A DNA stretch of 64,000 nt. Source: Saitoella complicata NRRL Y-17804. Taxonomy: Eukaryota; Ascomycota; Saitoellomycetes; Saitoellales; Saitoellaceae. The translations under genes and the position numbers were made by a program. The DNA is taken from NCBI RefSeq assembly GCF_001661265.1, contig NW_017567007.1, forward strand, positions 51,476 through 115,475. Reading direction: 5' to 3'. Below are positions 52,278 through 62,803 of this stretch, in pieces. The stretch's first letter is position 1. Each line of letters opens with the position of its first letter. The notes under the pieces were generated by a model. The model saw nothing but the letters and a program-made list of their open reading frames with translations, had not been told where the DNA came from and made no database searches.

Positions 52278-53160
52278 ATGCCAAAGCGTACAGGCCATGC
52301 CCGTAAAACCCCAGCTCGACTACAGGATGTGGAGCTTGAACCAGACATACATGTGATTGATCTGACACACCTACCTGATGATGCAACTACGGAGATGATT
52401 AAAACTGCGGCTTTACCCTTGCTAAGCCGTACCTTCAGGGTCAGGCTGGTTGTTTCACGCCCAGGCCGAAGTGCTTATCCGGAACTCCTTACCGAAATGA
52501 AACCGCAATGGGATTGGAATGTAGCGGGCCTGCATATCAAGGATGGTCCTGATGCGTCTCAATCATGATCAGACCTTCAGCACTGAGGTCAGTGAAGACG
52601 ACTGCACCCTCAAAATTGCCTACAGAGTTGTCAAAGGTAACTTCCGCCCTGGGCCTACAAGCATTACGGGAATCGAAGAATGACGAGCCTTCCTTGAGGA
52701 GATGGAGGACCTGCATACTCGTTGGAAGCTCAATGACTTCATGGTCTACCTCAATTGTGCTACTATCTATGTCCCTCCACCTGGTACGGATGAATCTCGT
52801 CCGACTCCCGAGGATGCCCTTGAGCCTGAGCTACCCCTGCCTCGAAGGTCTCGTACCCTCCAAGAGGACCTCTCTCCTCCACCAGTCGACCTATCGCCAA
52901 TCCCGCAGACCAAGGTTGCTGTAAGAACCCAGGGGAAGTTGAATCCGGCGTCGGTTATTGATTTCGAGATCGCCCAGGTCTGGGATTTGGCTCGAGTTCA
53001 GTTGAGGGAGTTAGGGTTAGGTGTACTTGAGTCGTTTGAGGGCGCGGCAGACATCCCATTTGTCGAGTTTAAAGCCATACAGCTTCGTGAGAGCTTCGGC
53101 TGCTTCGTCTTGGTGAGTACCGGGCGCATCATCGTACATTTTTCGAAGGTCTGTTTTCAG
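52278..53160 (+). pseudogene. Remnant of a second unidentified gene
   Basis: Protein-like sequence continues through three pieces: 52278-52568 (…VIDLTHLPDDATTEMIKTAA, then WDWNVAGLHIKDGPDAS), then the +1 frame with FSTEVSEDDCTLKIAYRVVK up to a TGA near 52680, then the same frame onward (LEEMEDLHTRWKLNDFMVYL, …VIDFEIAQVWDLARVQLREL). One frameshift and one stop break an otherwise continuous reading. No family recognised. Its right end abuts a minus-strand transposase fragment. Confidence 0.45.
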
Positions 53161-53170
53161 CGTAAGTAGC
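53017..53170 (-). mobile_element. Tc1-like transposase fragment, minus strand
   Basis: The minus-strand peptide LRKMYDDAPGTHQDEAAEAL, then LTKLYGFKLDKWDVCRALKR, aligns with IKALYDLNPTLYQDDCAEFM and VCRYLKKIGYTRKTL of the intact transposase at 63193 onward. A possible acceptor (CTGAAAACAG) precedes it at the same place as the intron acceptor of the intact copy. It is cut off immediately after this region. Confidence 0.5.
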
Positions 53171-53381
53171 GAATAATGACTCGCAAAAAGCGTACGGCAT
53201 GCTTGGTACCATCGCGAATGGCACATCGCATCCTCTGACAGACACTCATAGGTAGCTCTTGACCCCTGTATCCCATCCCTGGACTGCTTGAATGGTGAGG
53301 TTGTTGGATTTTACGGTTTGGTGACCTTGGGCACCGTGGTGGGACCTGCATCCACTAACTATATTGCAACTGAGAGTAGTC

Positions 53382-53399
53382 AAAAGCGCGTGTGCGCAC
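53382..53399 (+). repeat. Left arm of an inverted repeat flanking the Tc1 remnant and MITE
   Basis: aaaagcgcgtgtgcgcac; its reverse complement recurs with one mismatch at 55392-55409, 2.0 kb away. This may be the end of an older element into which others inserted. Confidence 0.45.
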
Positions 53400-53479
53400 T
53401 ACTCCACCAAATCGTAAAATGCCTGAAAACACCAACCGCCATTGTACTCCCTACAACACTTGATAAGGCCTGAAATTCA

Positions 53480-54400
53480 ACATGAGTCCAATCAGGTGCG
53501 TGCACTTTTAGTACTCAACAGCAAGGTCGGGAGGACACCTAATGATACTGCGACTTGTGCCCATGTCCGCCCAAGAACAGTATATCGAGTCAATAAGCGC
53601 TGCGAACATAACGGGAGCTACGGAGTACTCGCTTGTAGCGGACGTCCTAGCAAAGTCACCCCAAACGTACATCGAGTATGTCATCCTGGCCGGTACCATT
53701 TTTACCCTGACATGCTAATACTGCTGCCATGCAGTGTCTTCAGGAGTTGTACAAGGATGCAGTATATGCTTACCACGAGGAGATTGCCGGCATGCTGAAA
53801 GAAGAATTTGCAGCAGACGAGCTACAACTTACACGCTTCGACGTTTTTCGATGGTGCAAAGCAAACCGATATACCCGCAAGTTGCTAGCAGTTAAGGCAA
53901 AAACAAAGAGACCCTATCCTTCGTGCATACCATCAGCTGTCCACTATGTACTACGCACCGGATCCGCTTATCTTTCTTGACGAGTCGGCAGTGGATGAAC
54001 GTAATGGCTACCGCAATATGGATATGCTCTCGCTGGCCATCGAGCCGAAGCCCAGATTCACCTAGGTCATTCTAAGAAGTGGTCTGTACTTCCTGTTTCG
54101 ATGCAGAATGGATACAAAGCATATGAGATTTACCATGGTTCATACAATGCAGACTTCTTTGTATGGTTTCTCGAAACAAGGGTCCTCAAGATTGTATGCC
54201 CTTACCCTGCACCAAATAGCGTCATTGTCATGGATAACTGCGCTGTCCCTTATGATCCCAGGGTTGCCGAAATCATCCATTCAGCTGGGTGTTGACTGGT
54301 CTACATACCACCCTACTCACCGGATTTCAACCCTATCGAGAACAGCTTCTGTTGACGCCTAACACATAAAATGGTTCAATCAGCGGTGGGCATGACAAGG
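53480..54400 (+). mobile_element. Decayed Tc1/mariner-type transposase
   Basis: Transposase parts occur in order but in several frames: helix-turn-helix (RTPNDTATCAHVRPRTVYRV), second domain (YHEEIAGMLKEEF, then FDVFRWCKANRYTRKLL), first Asp (LIFLDESAVDER), HSKKWSVLP, NADFFVWFLE, second Asp (SVIVMDNCAVPYD), and PPYSPDFNPIEN with the Glu. Frames shift at least three times, and a TGA replaces the conserved Arg codon after AGC (CGA in the intact copy at 63747). Spacing from second Asp to Glu is 34 residues, as in Tc1. It cannot make an active enzyme. Confidence 0.7.
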
Positions 54401-54676
54401 TGCTAGACGGTTCAGCGCAGATCATAGCATCAAGCCAGGCATTGAATAGATGAGCCTCCAATTGCAAATGGTCGTTTTTGTTGGTTACTGAATGCCGGTA
54501 GCAAAAAGTCCCGTGCTCAGCACAACTCCATTTTTTCTGAAGTAAGACAATGGTCTCAGCACGCCGAACCTCTAACATCTTCCACGACTCAAATCACCCG
54601 CAAAAGTTCAATGACGTCCCTTTCCTGGTGTGCCGCATCCACGTTACTAGTGCGCTTACAGTGGAGTTCAAAAGTT

Positions 54677-55286
54677 TACTGCTGTGTGCAAAATTCTTGA
54701 CGTGACTTTCCCATGTGCGCGCGAATCGCAAACTCCATATGACAAAAACCCCTAAAACAACATAGATAAAGGCCTCGGAGGTCGAGTAAGGGTTCAAACT
54801 GATCATACCTATCGTTAGCAATCACGTCGTGCCACCGGTTTTGGGCCACAAGGCCTCCCTCAGCTGCTTCATGCTAAAAAGGTGTTTTCAGTGAAAAGAA
54901 AGAAACGGACCCTGGAAGGCACTACGGATGCAGCTCTGGGTCCCATGAGATAGAGGGAGCTTGGATGAACATGTTCTGCGTGTGGTTTCTTTGATTCTAC
55001 CAGTTTTTGAGGTTTGTGGGTCCAGAGAGTGTTTTCGATGTTTTCATGCATATTCATGCAACATCATGCACCTGGGCCGAAATCCTTCATAATGTCACAA
55101 CTCTATGAGAACCGGTACTACACGCGTTTCGAGGACATCTATCGATTCCTAAGAGTCTGATCTATCGACCTCTACCCTGAAACCGCCCTTCCAAGCCTTG
55201 TCTACGAAGATGGGGGGGTTCATGAAACTATCCCCGCGCAGATAGGCGGTAAAATGCGCCGCGTCAAGAATTTGCACACAGCAGTA
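54677..55286. mobile_element. MITE of Tc1/mariner type with TA target duplication
   Basis: The left end reads TA then ctgctgtgtgcaaaattct (54677 on, to about 54702). The right end is its reverse complement with a one-base gap, cgtcaagaatttgcacaca then gcag followed by TA (55262-55286). The roughly 24-bp terminal inverted repeats and the flanking TA dinucleotides are the signature of Tc1/mariner insertions. The 560-bp interior contains no transposase. The TIR resembles the left end of the intact element at 62804 (about 20 of 26 positions including the TA), so that family could have mobilised it. Confidence 0.7.
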
Positions 55287-55391
55287 TAGTTTATGCATGC
55301 GCCCCTGCGCACGCCCTGTAATCCAAATCGCAAAAAATGACCATTTCATCCACAATGTGATCTATTCAGAGGCCCAGGCGTAGCGGGAGGG

Positions 55392-55409
55392 GTGCGCACA
55401 CGCGTTTTT
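55392..55409 (-). repeat. Right arm of the inverted repeat
   Basis: gtgcgcacacgcgttttt, reverse complement of 53382-53399 apart from one base. It lies 15 bp upstream of the EME1 start codon. Confidence 0.45.
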
Positions 55410-55423
55410 CACCCTCCCCTTCA

Positions 55424-57521
55424 ATGCCATCCCGTTTGAGTGACGAAGAACCATCCTCTACCCAGCACAGCGGTAAGGGCAGTAAGGCAGGGAAAGGGTC
55501 CTTTACGAAGCAAATGCGTGATTCCTTATCAAGGGCTTATGATACTTCTATCGACCTTACAGCCAATGATTTCCAGGTAATAGATCAGATCGTTCTTGAA
55601 TCGACGAGGCAGAAGGTGAGGAAATTGCTTGACAGTTCCTCGGGGAAGATGCGCTGATCAGAGTTACAGACAGCCTCGCAACCTGCCAGACGGAAACAAG
55701 AAGACGTCATTCTGATCGAGGAGACTCCATTTCTGTCCAGAACGCGCCCTCCAGCACTTGCAGCTGCCGTCGACCTCACGCCTGGGGATGATCTTCCCAG
55801 TATTTCAGATGTCTTCGCAGGACGAAGTCGACGACCGGCATTGAGCAAGACAACAAGCGATATAGAGGTAACCAGCAGCACTACAATCGAAACCGAAACA
55901 GTAACGGCCTACACGCAGAGAAAGTCAGCTGATCTCATCATCCTATCGTCGTCTCCGGTCCTGGCACCACAGTTAATACGGAAAAGAAAGCGGTTGCCTG
56001 CTCATGAGATTGATCTCAGCTCTCCGATAGAGCGGGGAGCTCCTTTACCGCGACTGAGATTAACGAAGTCCAAGTCGGACGTCACTCCAGTTGTTCACCT
56101 CGAAACCTCAGCGGCACTGATTCGATTGCCTCCGAAAATTGATGATAGAACTCTGTCTATGCTTGCCGCATTGGACAACTATAGCGCGGATATTGCGAAG
56201 GAGTCATCGGAAAAAAACAAGAAGGAGAACGTGGATATACTTGGAAGTGGATCAAAGGTCATAGAGAAGGATATTCAGGAAACCACTAACAAACCCAAGG
56301 CAAAACCGCGGAAGGTCCTGAGTGAGGAAGAAAAGAGGACACAAGAGGAAGCCAAAACTGCGGAAAAGGAACGAAAAGAAGAAGAGAAAAGGCAAAAGCT
56401 GCTCGACAAACAGCGAGAGAAAGAAGCTAAGGCTGCGGAGAAGGCACAAAAGGAAGCTGAGAAGAGGAAAGATCAAGAGCTAGTCGCTCTAAACAGACTC
56501 AAAACTTCGAAGAAGGACTGTACACCTGAAATGATAGTCGACATTGACGGACACCTGCTTGGTACCGCTCTTGGTCAGCATTTGCGCTCGTTCCTTGAAC
56601 CGCTATCCGTGGAGCACACAGAGTGGGAGAGCCCAACAGCGAACACAATCAGATGGCGTCGAAAAGTCAGCTCAAGATATGATGAAAGCGCCGGATACTT
56701 CGTTCCAATACCACCAGAGATACAAACAGAAAATCGCGTCCTGTGCTTCATGAAAGCCAAAGAACTTGCCGATCTCGTGGGCGCTGACGGCGCAGGCCTT
56801 GATACCCATGCGATTCTTCTTAAGTCGACATTCCCTTCCGCGCGACCGATATACATGATTGAAGGTCTAGCAGCTCTCTTCAGGCGAATGAAGACGGCGA
56901 AGAATAGGCAGTACACCGCCGCTGTGCGAAATGCGCTGCTTGAAGAGGAAGGTGACCCGGCACCATCACAGTCGAGACGGAAGCAAAAAGAAGTAGAGGA
57001 GGTTGATGAGGAGCTAGTCGAAGAAGCTCTGATATCGCTGCAGATCACGCATGAGTGCTTGATTGTCCATACGACTGCGCCTGCAGACAGCGCTGAGTGG
57101 ATTGCGATCTTGACTTCGGATATCGCCACGATTCCTTACAAGTACGTTTTACTATAACATTAATCGCGGCAGACGTGTCATGCTAACCATGTTCAGGACT
57201 ACTCGACAGAATCTCAGCACATCCTTCTGCGTTGATGTTGGCCAGGTTAAGACTGGCATCGACATTAAAGATACGTTTTCGAAAATGTTACAGGAGGTCC
57301 AGCGAGTTACGCCGCAGGTTGCTGCCGGAGTTATGCAGAAGTATCCGTCTTTGCCAGAGTTACTGGAGGGATTCAAGAAAAAGGGTCCTGAGGCTCTTGC
57401 CAATGTGCCAATCGGTGCAACGAAGACCGGTGCTTTATCCAGCAGGACCATCGGTGTAGCATTGTCGAAGAAGATACATAACGTGTTCACAAACCGTGAC
57501 CCGGCTGTGGATGCTTTCTAA
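55424..57521 (+). CDS. EME1: Mus81 partner endonuclease subunit Eme1/Mms4
   Basis: Three exons (55424-55615, 55670-57141, 57197-57521) splice in frame to 662 residues; introns are 54 and 55 bp (GTGAGG...CAG; GTACGT...CAG). The N-terminal half is disordered with short hydrophobic peptides (ADLIILSSSPVLAP), then a Lys/Glu-rich coiled coil at about 255-320. The C-terminal half is the degenerate XPF-type nuclease-like domain (LVGADGAGLDTHAILLKSTF) and the tandem helix-hairpin-helix end: VTPQVAAGVMQKYPSLPELL, ALANVPIGATKTGALSSRTI and FTNRDPAVDAF, the usual Eme1 C-terminus. With Mus81 it cleaves branched DNA such as stalled forks and joint molecules. Convergent with the GDE1-type gene. Confidence 0.82.
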
Positions 57522-57680
57522 GGGATAACAAGCTCTAGATCCAGCTCATAGAGCGACGGTGTTATGAGACTTGGCTTGGTCATGGTCAAGAAAATAAAAC
57601 TTGTACCTACAACTATATGGTGCCCCATTCATAGTACTTCTACCACGCTAATCTACACTGTCTATGCCAACTTGCAAATT

Positions 57681-60600
57681 CTAAACTACGGCAAGCGTAT
57701 CTTCACCTTCAGCAACAGGATGCTGCAATCCCTTCCTAACGGCCAGCACTGAATCAACAATAACAGCATCCACACCAGCCTTATACTGTAACTTGACATT
57801 CGCAGGCTCGTTGTTACCAACACCATAACTTACGCACACAAGTCCTGCCGCTTTGACGATCTTCACGAGACGAGGACAAAGGATGAGAGGCTGGCAGGCA
57901 CTGACGATACCGAGCAAGTTCCATTTTGTCGCGAAGCGGACTGCTTGCTGGAGTGAACAAGCACGGATATCGGCCATTTTCGCCGTGCCTCCCTCCGTCA
58001 AGAACAAAATCGGGATTTGGGGTTGTTTCATAGAGAGAAGAATGGCGATATCGGGGTGAAAGGTGGAGAAGATAATATCTCTCCCATCCGAGTAGTCGTA
58101 GACGACCTTCAGGATAGTGTCAACATAGTGGTTGATCTCGGTGAACGACAACTCCATATCCTCATCCTGCGCTTCATCAATCATAGGATACTTCAACTCG
58201 ATGTTGAAACCAACATGCTTCGGCAGCGTCTGGAAGACTTCCTGCAGAGTCGTGAAGGGTGCCTGGATACTAATACCGCGGGAATTGCCCTTGAAGCCCT
58301 TTTTCTTGTAGTCACGGGTATACTGCATCTTCTGACTCAGCCCAGCAGCTTCGTTAGCATCGTTCGTGAGAGACATCGACCTCGCACGAGTTGTTGGTCG
58401 ACCGTTGTTCGTTCGGCCAAACTCCTTCATGTCGGTAAGCGTATCTTGACCCTCCGCAAAATCACGGTTCGAAACCTTGTGCTGTCGACTTTCAGATGGA
58501 AGCTCATGAAGCGAAGCAGCCATGAACTGCTCCAAAGTCAGAGACCCAACAGGTGCATCATGACCCGTCTCGGACACGAGGAAGTCGTGGTAAATGACAG
58601 GTACGCTGTCCTTCGTCAACTGCACATCAAACTCCACGTAGCTCGCACCAAGGTTCGCAGCAGCGATGAAACTCTGAAGCGTGTTCTCTCCAAGCTGCAA
58701 ACTGCTTGCTGTGGCAAAGTTCTTTCCGGCACCTCGATGTCCGATGATGCGAGTGGTGATAAGTGATTTCCAGTATGTGTTGTTCCTCTGCAAGACGAGG
58801 TTTTCGTGTTGGAAGGGGGTGATGATCAAGAAGTTGAACTGGAGCTGACCGATGACCCGCAAATTGCTGCTGGCAACAATAGGCACAGTAACAAGACCCT
58901 GCAACGAAGCCTTATCCTGACCCAAAGCAGTCTTCACCGAAGAAAGAAGCGCAACAGCTCGTCCGATCAACTTCCGCTGTGAAGAGTACGTCGGGATGAT
59001 ATCAAACAAGAGTTGAACGTTCTTTAAATCCTTCGTATTAAAGATGAGCGGCTCAGTCAACGCCGAAGCATCCAAAGGCAGATCAAGCGTCGTCGAATCC
59101 CCCTCCGCTCCCATCGCAGAAACACGAAGCGACAACGCAGCATCGAGATCAGACGTCGCGGTATCACTCAAATCAACACCATTCAACTGGACTGCAGGAT
59201 CGGTGGTTCTCGTATCGGTCGAACCTAGCGTTACGAGGATCATCGTCTGATCCTTCAAATACCTATGCCCAAAAGTCTTGACCGGCGCGGCCTCAGAATC
59301 CGTCATCTCCTCCTTGAAGCTCCCAGCGCTTCTAGAGAGATTCGAAGCAATGCTCTCCAATGACTTCGCTTCCGTACCGATGTGTAGACTACCATTCGCC
59401 GTCCGCGTCTTTTCGGGCGGCATGATCTTCTCCCCGATATCAAGGTGACCACGGAAGATGCCATGCTCGCATGCCGTCCATCCTTCCTGATCCAAACGTT
59501 CGACATCAGCACCTGCCTCGAGGAGTCGCTCAACCACCGCCAAGTTTCCTTCCGCGCCAGCCACGAAGAGTGGAGTCCAGGCATACGCATTCTCCGTGAC
59601 CTCGGTATCTGCCTTCTGTAATTCATTACCATCGAGAAGGACTTCCACACACTCCAGATTTCCAAGACGGGCCGCGATATGCAGAGGAGTATCGCCTTCG
59701 GCGTCCTGCACGTTTACATCCACACCCTTGTCCATCAACGTCTTTAAAATCTCGGAAGCATTCAACTTCGACGCAAGACCCAATGCCCTCGTCAATCCAG
59801 GAGTCCTAATGAAGTTAGTGTCCAATGGATCCCGGTTTAAAAACTTCAAAAGTACTCCAATGGTCTTGGGGTAATTGCCCATAACAGCCAACTGCACCGG
59901 CGTAAGCCCCTCATTGTCCCCCCACTCCTCTCCTTCGAAATCTTCCAGATCTCGCACTTGTCCCCACTTTCTCATGTAATCAAGAAACTTGGCACAAACA
60001 TTCGCCAACCCAAACCTCGCTGCATAGTGCAAAGGTCTCCGGTGATAACTGTCACGTTCAACCAACAACTTCTGCTGATCCACACTCAACGAGTCGAGGA
60101 GGTACTCGAGCGCCGCCGTGTCCTCCTCCCCACGCTCGCTCAAAACGATAGGGAAATCAAAACTCATCTTCCGGGACGACTCCGCGCGGGATATCGGCGT
60201 ACCTGGCCCACTCGGCGTGAATGGGTAGACAAACCCGGGCGTGAACGCAGGCGTGACGAGGAACGGGCTACTGTGATCGCCGTTTGGTGAATCGGTTCCC
60301 ACTGCCGCACGCTCATAGGTTCTTCCGAGAGAGATGACATACCGGTGGACGAGGTTACGCTCGTTTAGGTCTGTGCTGGTAGAGAAGTTGTGGTATGCTA
60401 GAATGCACTTGACAGAGTCGAACGATTTCCGAGTAAGCGCATGCTGCAAAAGGCCTGGTAGCAGCTTCTTGGCCAATTTGGGGTCGCATTGATCGAGAGC
60501 ATCGCGCAATTCCTCGGCCTTGTCCTCCGAAACTATTGTCTCCAGCTTCGTCCTTTGTTCTCTTGCCAAGAACGCTGACGACGACGATGATCTTGACGAA

Positions 60601-61207
60601 GTGTGATACTCATTCGTCGCAGCACCGAGCTTATCTAGCCACGACACGGCATTCGCCAAATGCTCCTGCGCCCTCGTCGGCGAAGCAAACGGAAGAACAT
60701 ACACCTTTGAATCCAAATACTTCTGTTGATGCTGCACACTCAGCTTCTTGTCGAGCTTCTTTGTGATCTTGACGAAACCGCGTCTATTGACATCGGCGTA
60801 CCACAGCAACTTCTGCAAGTTCCCCTTCAATTCAAATAATGCTCCCATCAATTCCTCCAACTCGCTGGCGGACAAGTCCGCAGTATTCATGGCCTCCTCA
60901 AATCCATACTTGTCGTTCAGTAACTTGAGACGCCTTGTAATCTCGGTATCGCGCTTATTGAAGAAATTGTTCACCTCCTCCACATTCCGGTCCAAATCGA
61001 AGAAGAACGCGGTCAAGTCGGGGTCAGTCCCAGTCGCGTGCTTCGCTTGCTGTGCACTGGTGATATGCTTCTTCAAGGCCTTGTAGTTGATATAATGAGA
61101 ACTGTAGTCACGCAGACATCAGCATTCACCCCGCGAAAATGACGCTCGCGGGGCACACACCTCCACTCGGGCACCTGGCACCTTGGTAAGTTCTTCCCAA
61201 ACTTCAT
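57681..61207 (-). CDS. GDE1: SPX-ankyrin-GDPD glycerophosphodiesterase (GDE1 type)
   Basis: Two minus-strand exons (61207-61161, 61101-57681) give 1155 residues. The 47-nt first exon encodes MKFGKNLPRCQVPEW, the canonical SPX start, and joins over a 59-bp intron to SSHYINYKALKKHI, the Lys-rich inositol-pyrophosphate-binding region. SPX runs to about residue 230. Ankyrin repeats follow at about 350-600 (RRPLHYAARFGLANVCAKFL, DTPLHIAARLGNLECVEVLL, WTPLFVAGAEGNLAVVERLL). The C-terminal GDPD domain has IIGHRGAGKN (His/Arg), GENTLQSF, YVEFDVQLTKD (Glu/Asp) and VIYHDFLV. The order and length match yeast Gde1, which hydrolyses glycerophosphocholine to glycerol-3-phosphate and choline; Pho81 shares SPX-ankyrin but lacks catalytic residues. 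Likely phosphate-responsive (inference). Confidence 0.9.
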
Positions 61208-61405
61208 TGTCTATCGGCCTTGGTGTCGTGTATAAGGGGTCAATTGGGCATGTCTATGGGGTGAGCGATTTCCTGAAATGTTCTCTACGTCAAATGAACC
61301 CGCGGCCGATTGTGCAGCTGCAGCCACACAGAAACCTTATTTGCGCAGTGACCTCCAACGCTTTTTCTTCGAAGATCCAATTGTGTTTCTATGACGATTG
61401 CTATG

Positions 61406-62746
61406 CTATGGATAACTCACACCGAAACCTCCAATGCACGCGCCTTCAGAATCACCCCTTCTGGACATGCGGAACTGGGCTTCACTGGAGCGACAATCAA
61501 GCCATGCTACACCCTTCATTCACAACATCAGTAACCGTCCTCGGACAGAATAAGGGAAGAAAAGGACGCACCATTGAGTATGTTGTGTGTGCCCATGTGA
61601 CGGATATTGCCTGTATAGGGAGGCCTGATTCGCCTTCGTCTCTCGTAATCTTCAAAGCGATCATTCCGGCCTGACCAGCATTCTGGTTATTCTGCTTTGC
61701 TCGCCGTATTGCGGATGAACCTAAAGTAAAGTGAACTCGTTAGTAAAGCTGGGCGTGTATGACAGGACTTGACGCTAACCGAGGAAGTCTCGCTCCATCA
61801 CTTGCTTCACAGCCTCCTCCTCGTAGACACCCCCCTCCATATGATTGAGCCGTGAAGCGCACTTGCTCGCAAGTATCGTATCCAGAATCTCTTCCCCGTT
61901 TCCGCTGCATACGACGGCGACATTATCTTCAACCCATAAGCCGCTTCCTAAATTATAGTCACGTCAGTGAACTGTGCACGTACCGCTGAAGAGATAACCC
62001 TTTACCCGCGACGGCTGCTGGTCCCACTCGCCCGACGTGCTTGTGCACGATCCCACCCGAACTACAAGCCGCAGCCAAATTCCCAGACAAATCCATGGCG
62101 ACTGCTCCAACCGTATCCGACACCCCCGAGTCTCCCAAATCTCCCGGATTGAAAGGCCCATGCTCTATCACCTCCTTCCATTTCTGCCACACCTCCAGCG
62201 CTGACTGTGAGATAAGCGACTCAGGCTCCACCAACTCCACTCCATGATCCCATTCCGTCGCACTCCTTCCCACAAGAAAGTTGGGCTGCGTTCGACCGTA
62301 TGGAAGTGGATTTTGCCTGTTCTTTAGGAGTCGTTGAGCGAGTTGAACAGGGTTTTTGACATCTGTGTATCGCTCCGTTAACTCCAGATACGGAAACTCT
62401 GCGAGATGCAACACACTTTCGACGGCTGCAACAGCAGCATATCCGGAGTAGTCCATCAGGGCGGCGTCCATCTGGACTTTGCCCTCCGCATTTAAATTCG
62501 ATCCGTAGCCAGCATTGGTATGTTTCGCGTTTTCAAGGATGGACACAGCGGCAGTTACGGCATCCAGCGCCGATCCTCCTCCATTAAGGACTTCTTTCGC
62601 TGCAATACACGCTCTATACACGAAGGTCAGTATCGCCTGAGTGTATAGAAGATCAAATAGCAAGCTTACTTTTTGCAGAGACTGGCATATGCGGACTTCT
62701 TCGGATGTATTCCTGCGCCGATGTGAAGGGCGACGAAGGATGACAT
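61406..62746 (-). CDS. Taspase1-like threonine aspartase (Ntn-hydrolase)
   Basis: A minus-strand gene with five exons by my reading. Exon 1 (62746-62670) gives MSSFVALHIGAGIHPKKSAY and continues KKACIAAKEVLNGGGSALD; then NAGYGSNLNAEGKVQMDAAL, NPVQLAQRLL, FLVG and SDTVGAVAMDLSGNLAAACS, whose Thr is the family's catalytic N-terminal nucleophile after autocleavage. GGIVHKHVGRVGPAAVAG splices to GSGLWVEDNVAVVCSGNGEE, then SSAIRRAKQNNQN, and VTWAHTTYSM joins GVAWLDCRSSEAQFRMSRRG before the stop at 61406. The SDTVGAV...SGG..(K)HVGRVG context and the final exons fit Taspase1 better than ordinary L-asparaginase. A transposon lies 57 bp upstream of the ATG. The native substrate in fungi is not known. 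Confidence 0.75.
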
Positions 62747-62803
62747 CGAAGTTTCACGCCTTTCCCCGGTCATGTCGTACAACCCGTGCCTTGCATCACG
62801 TTA

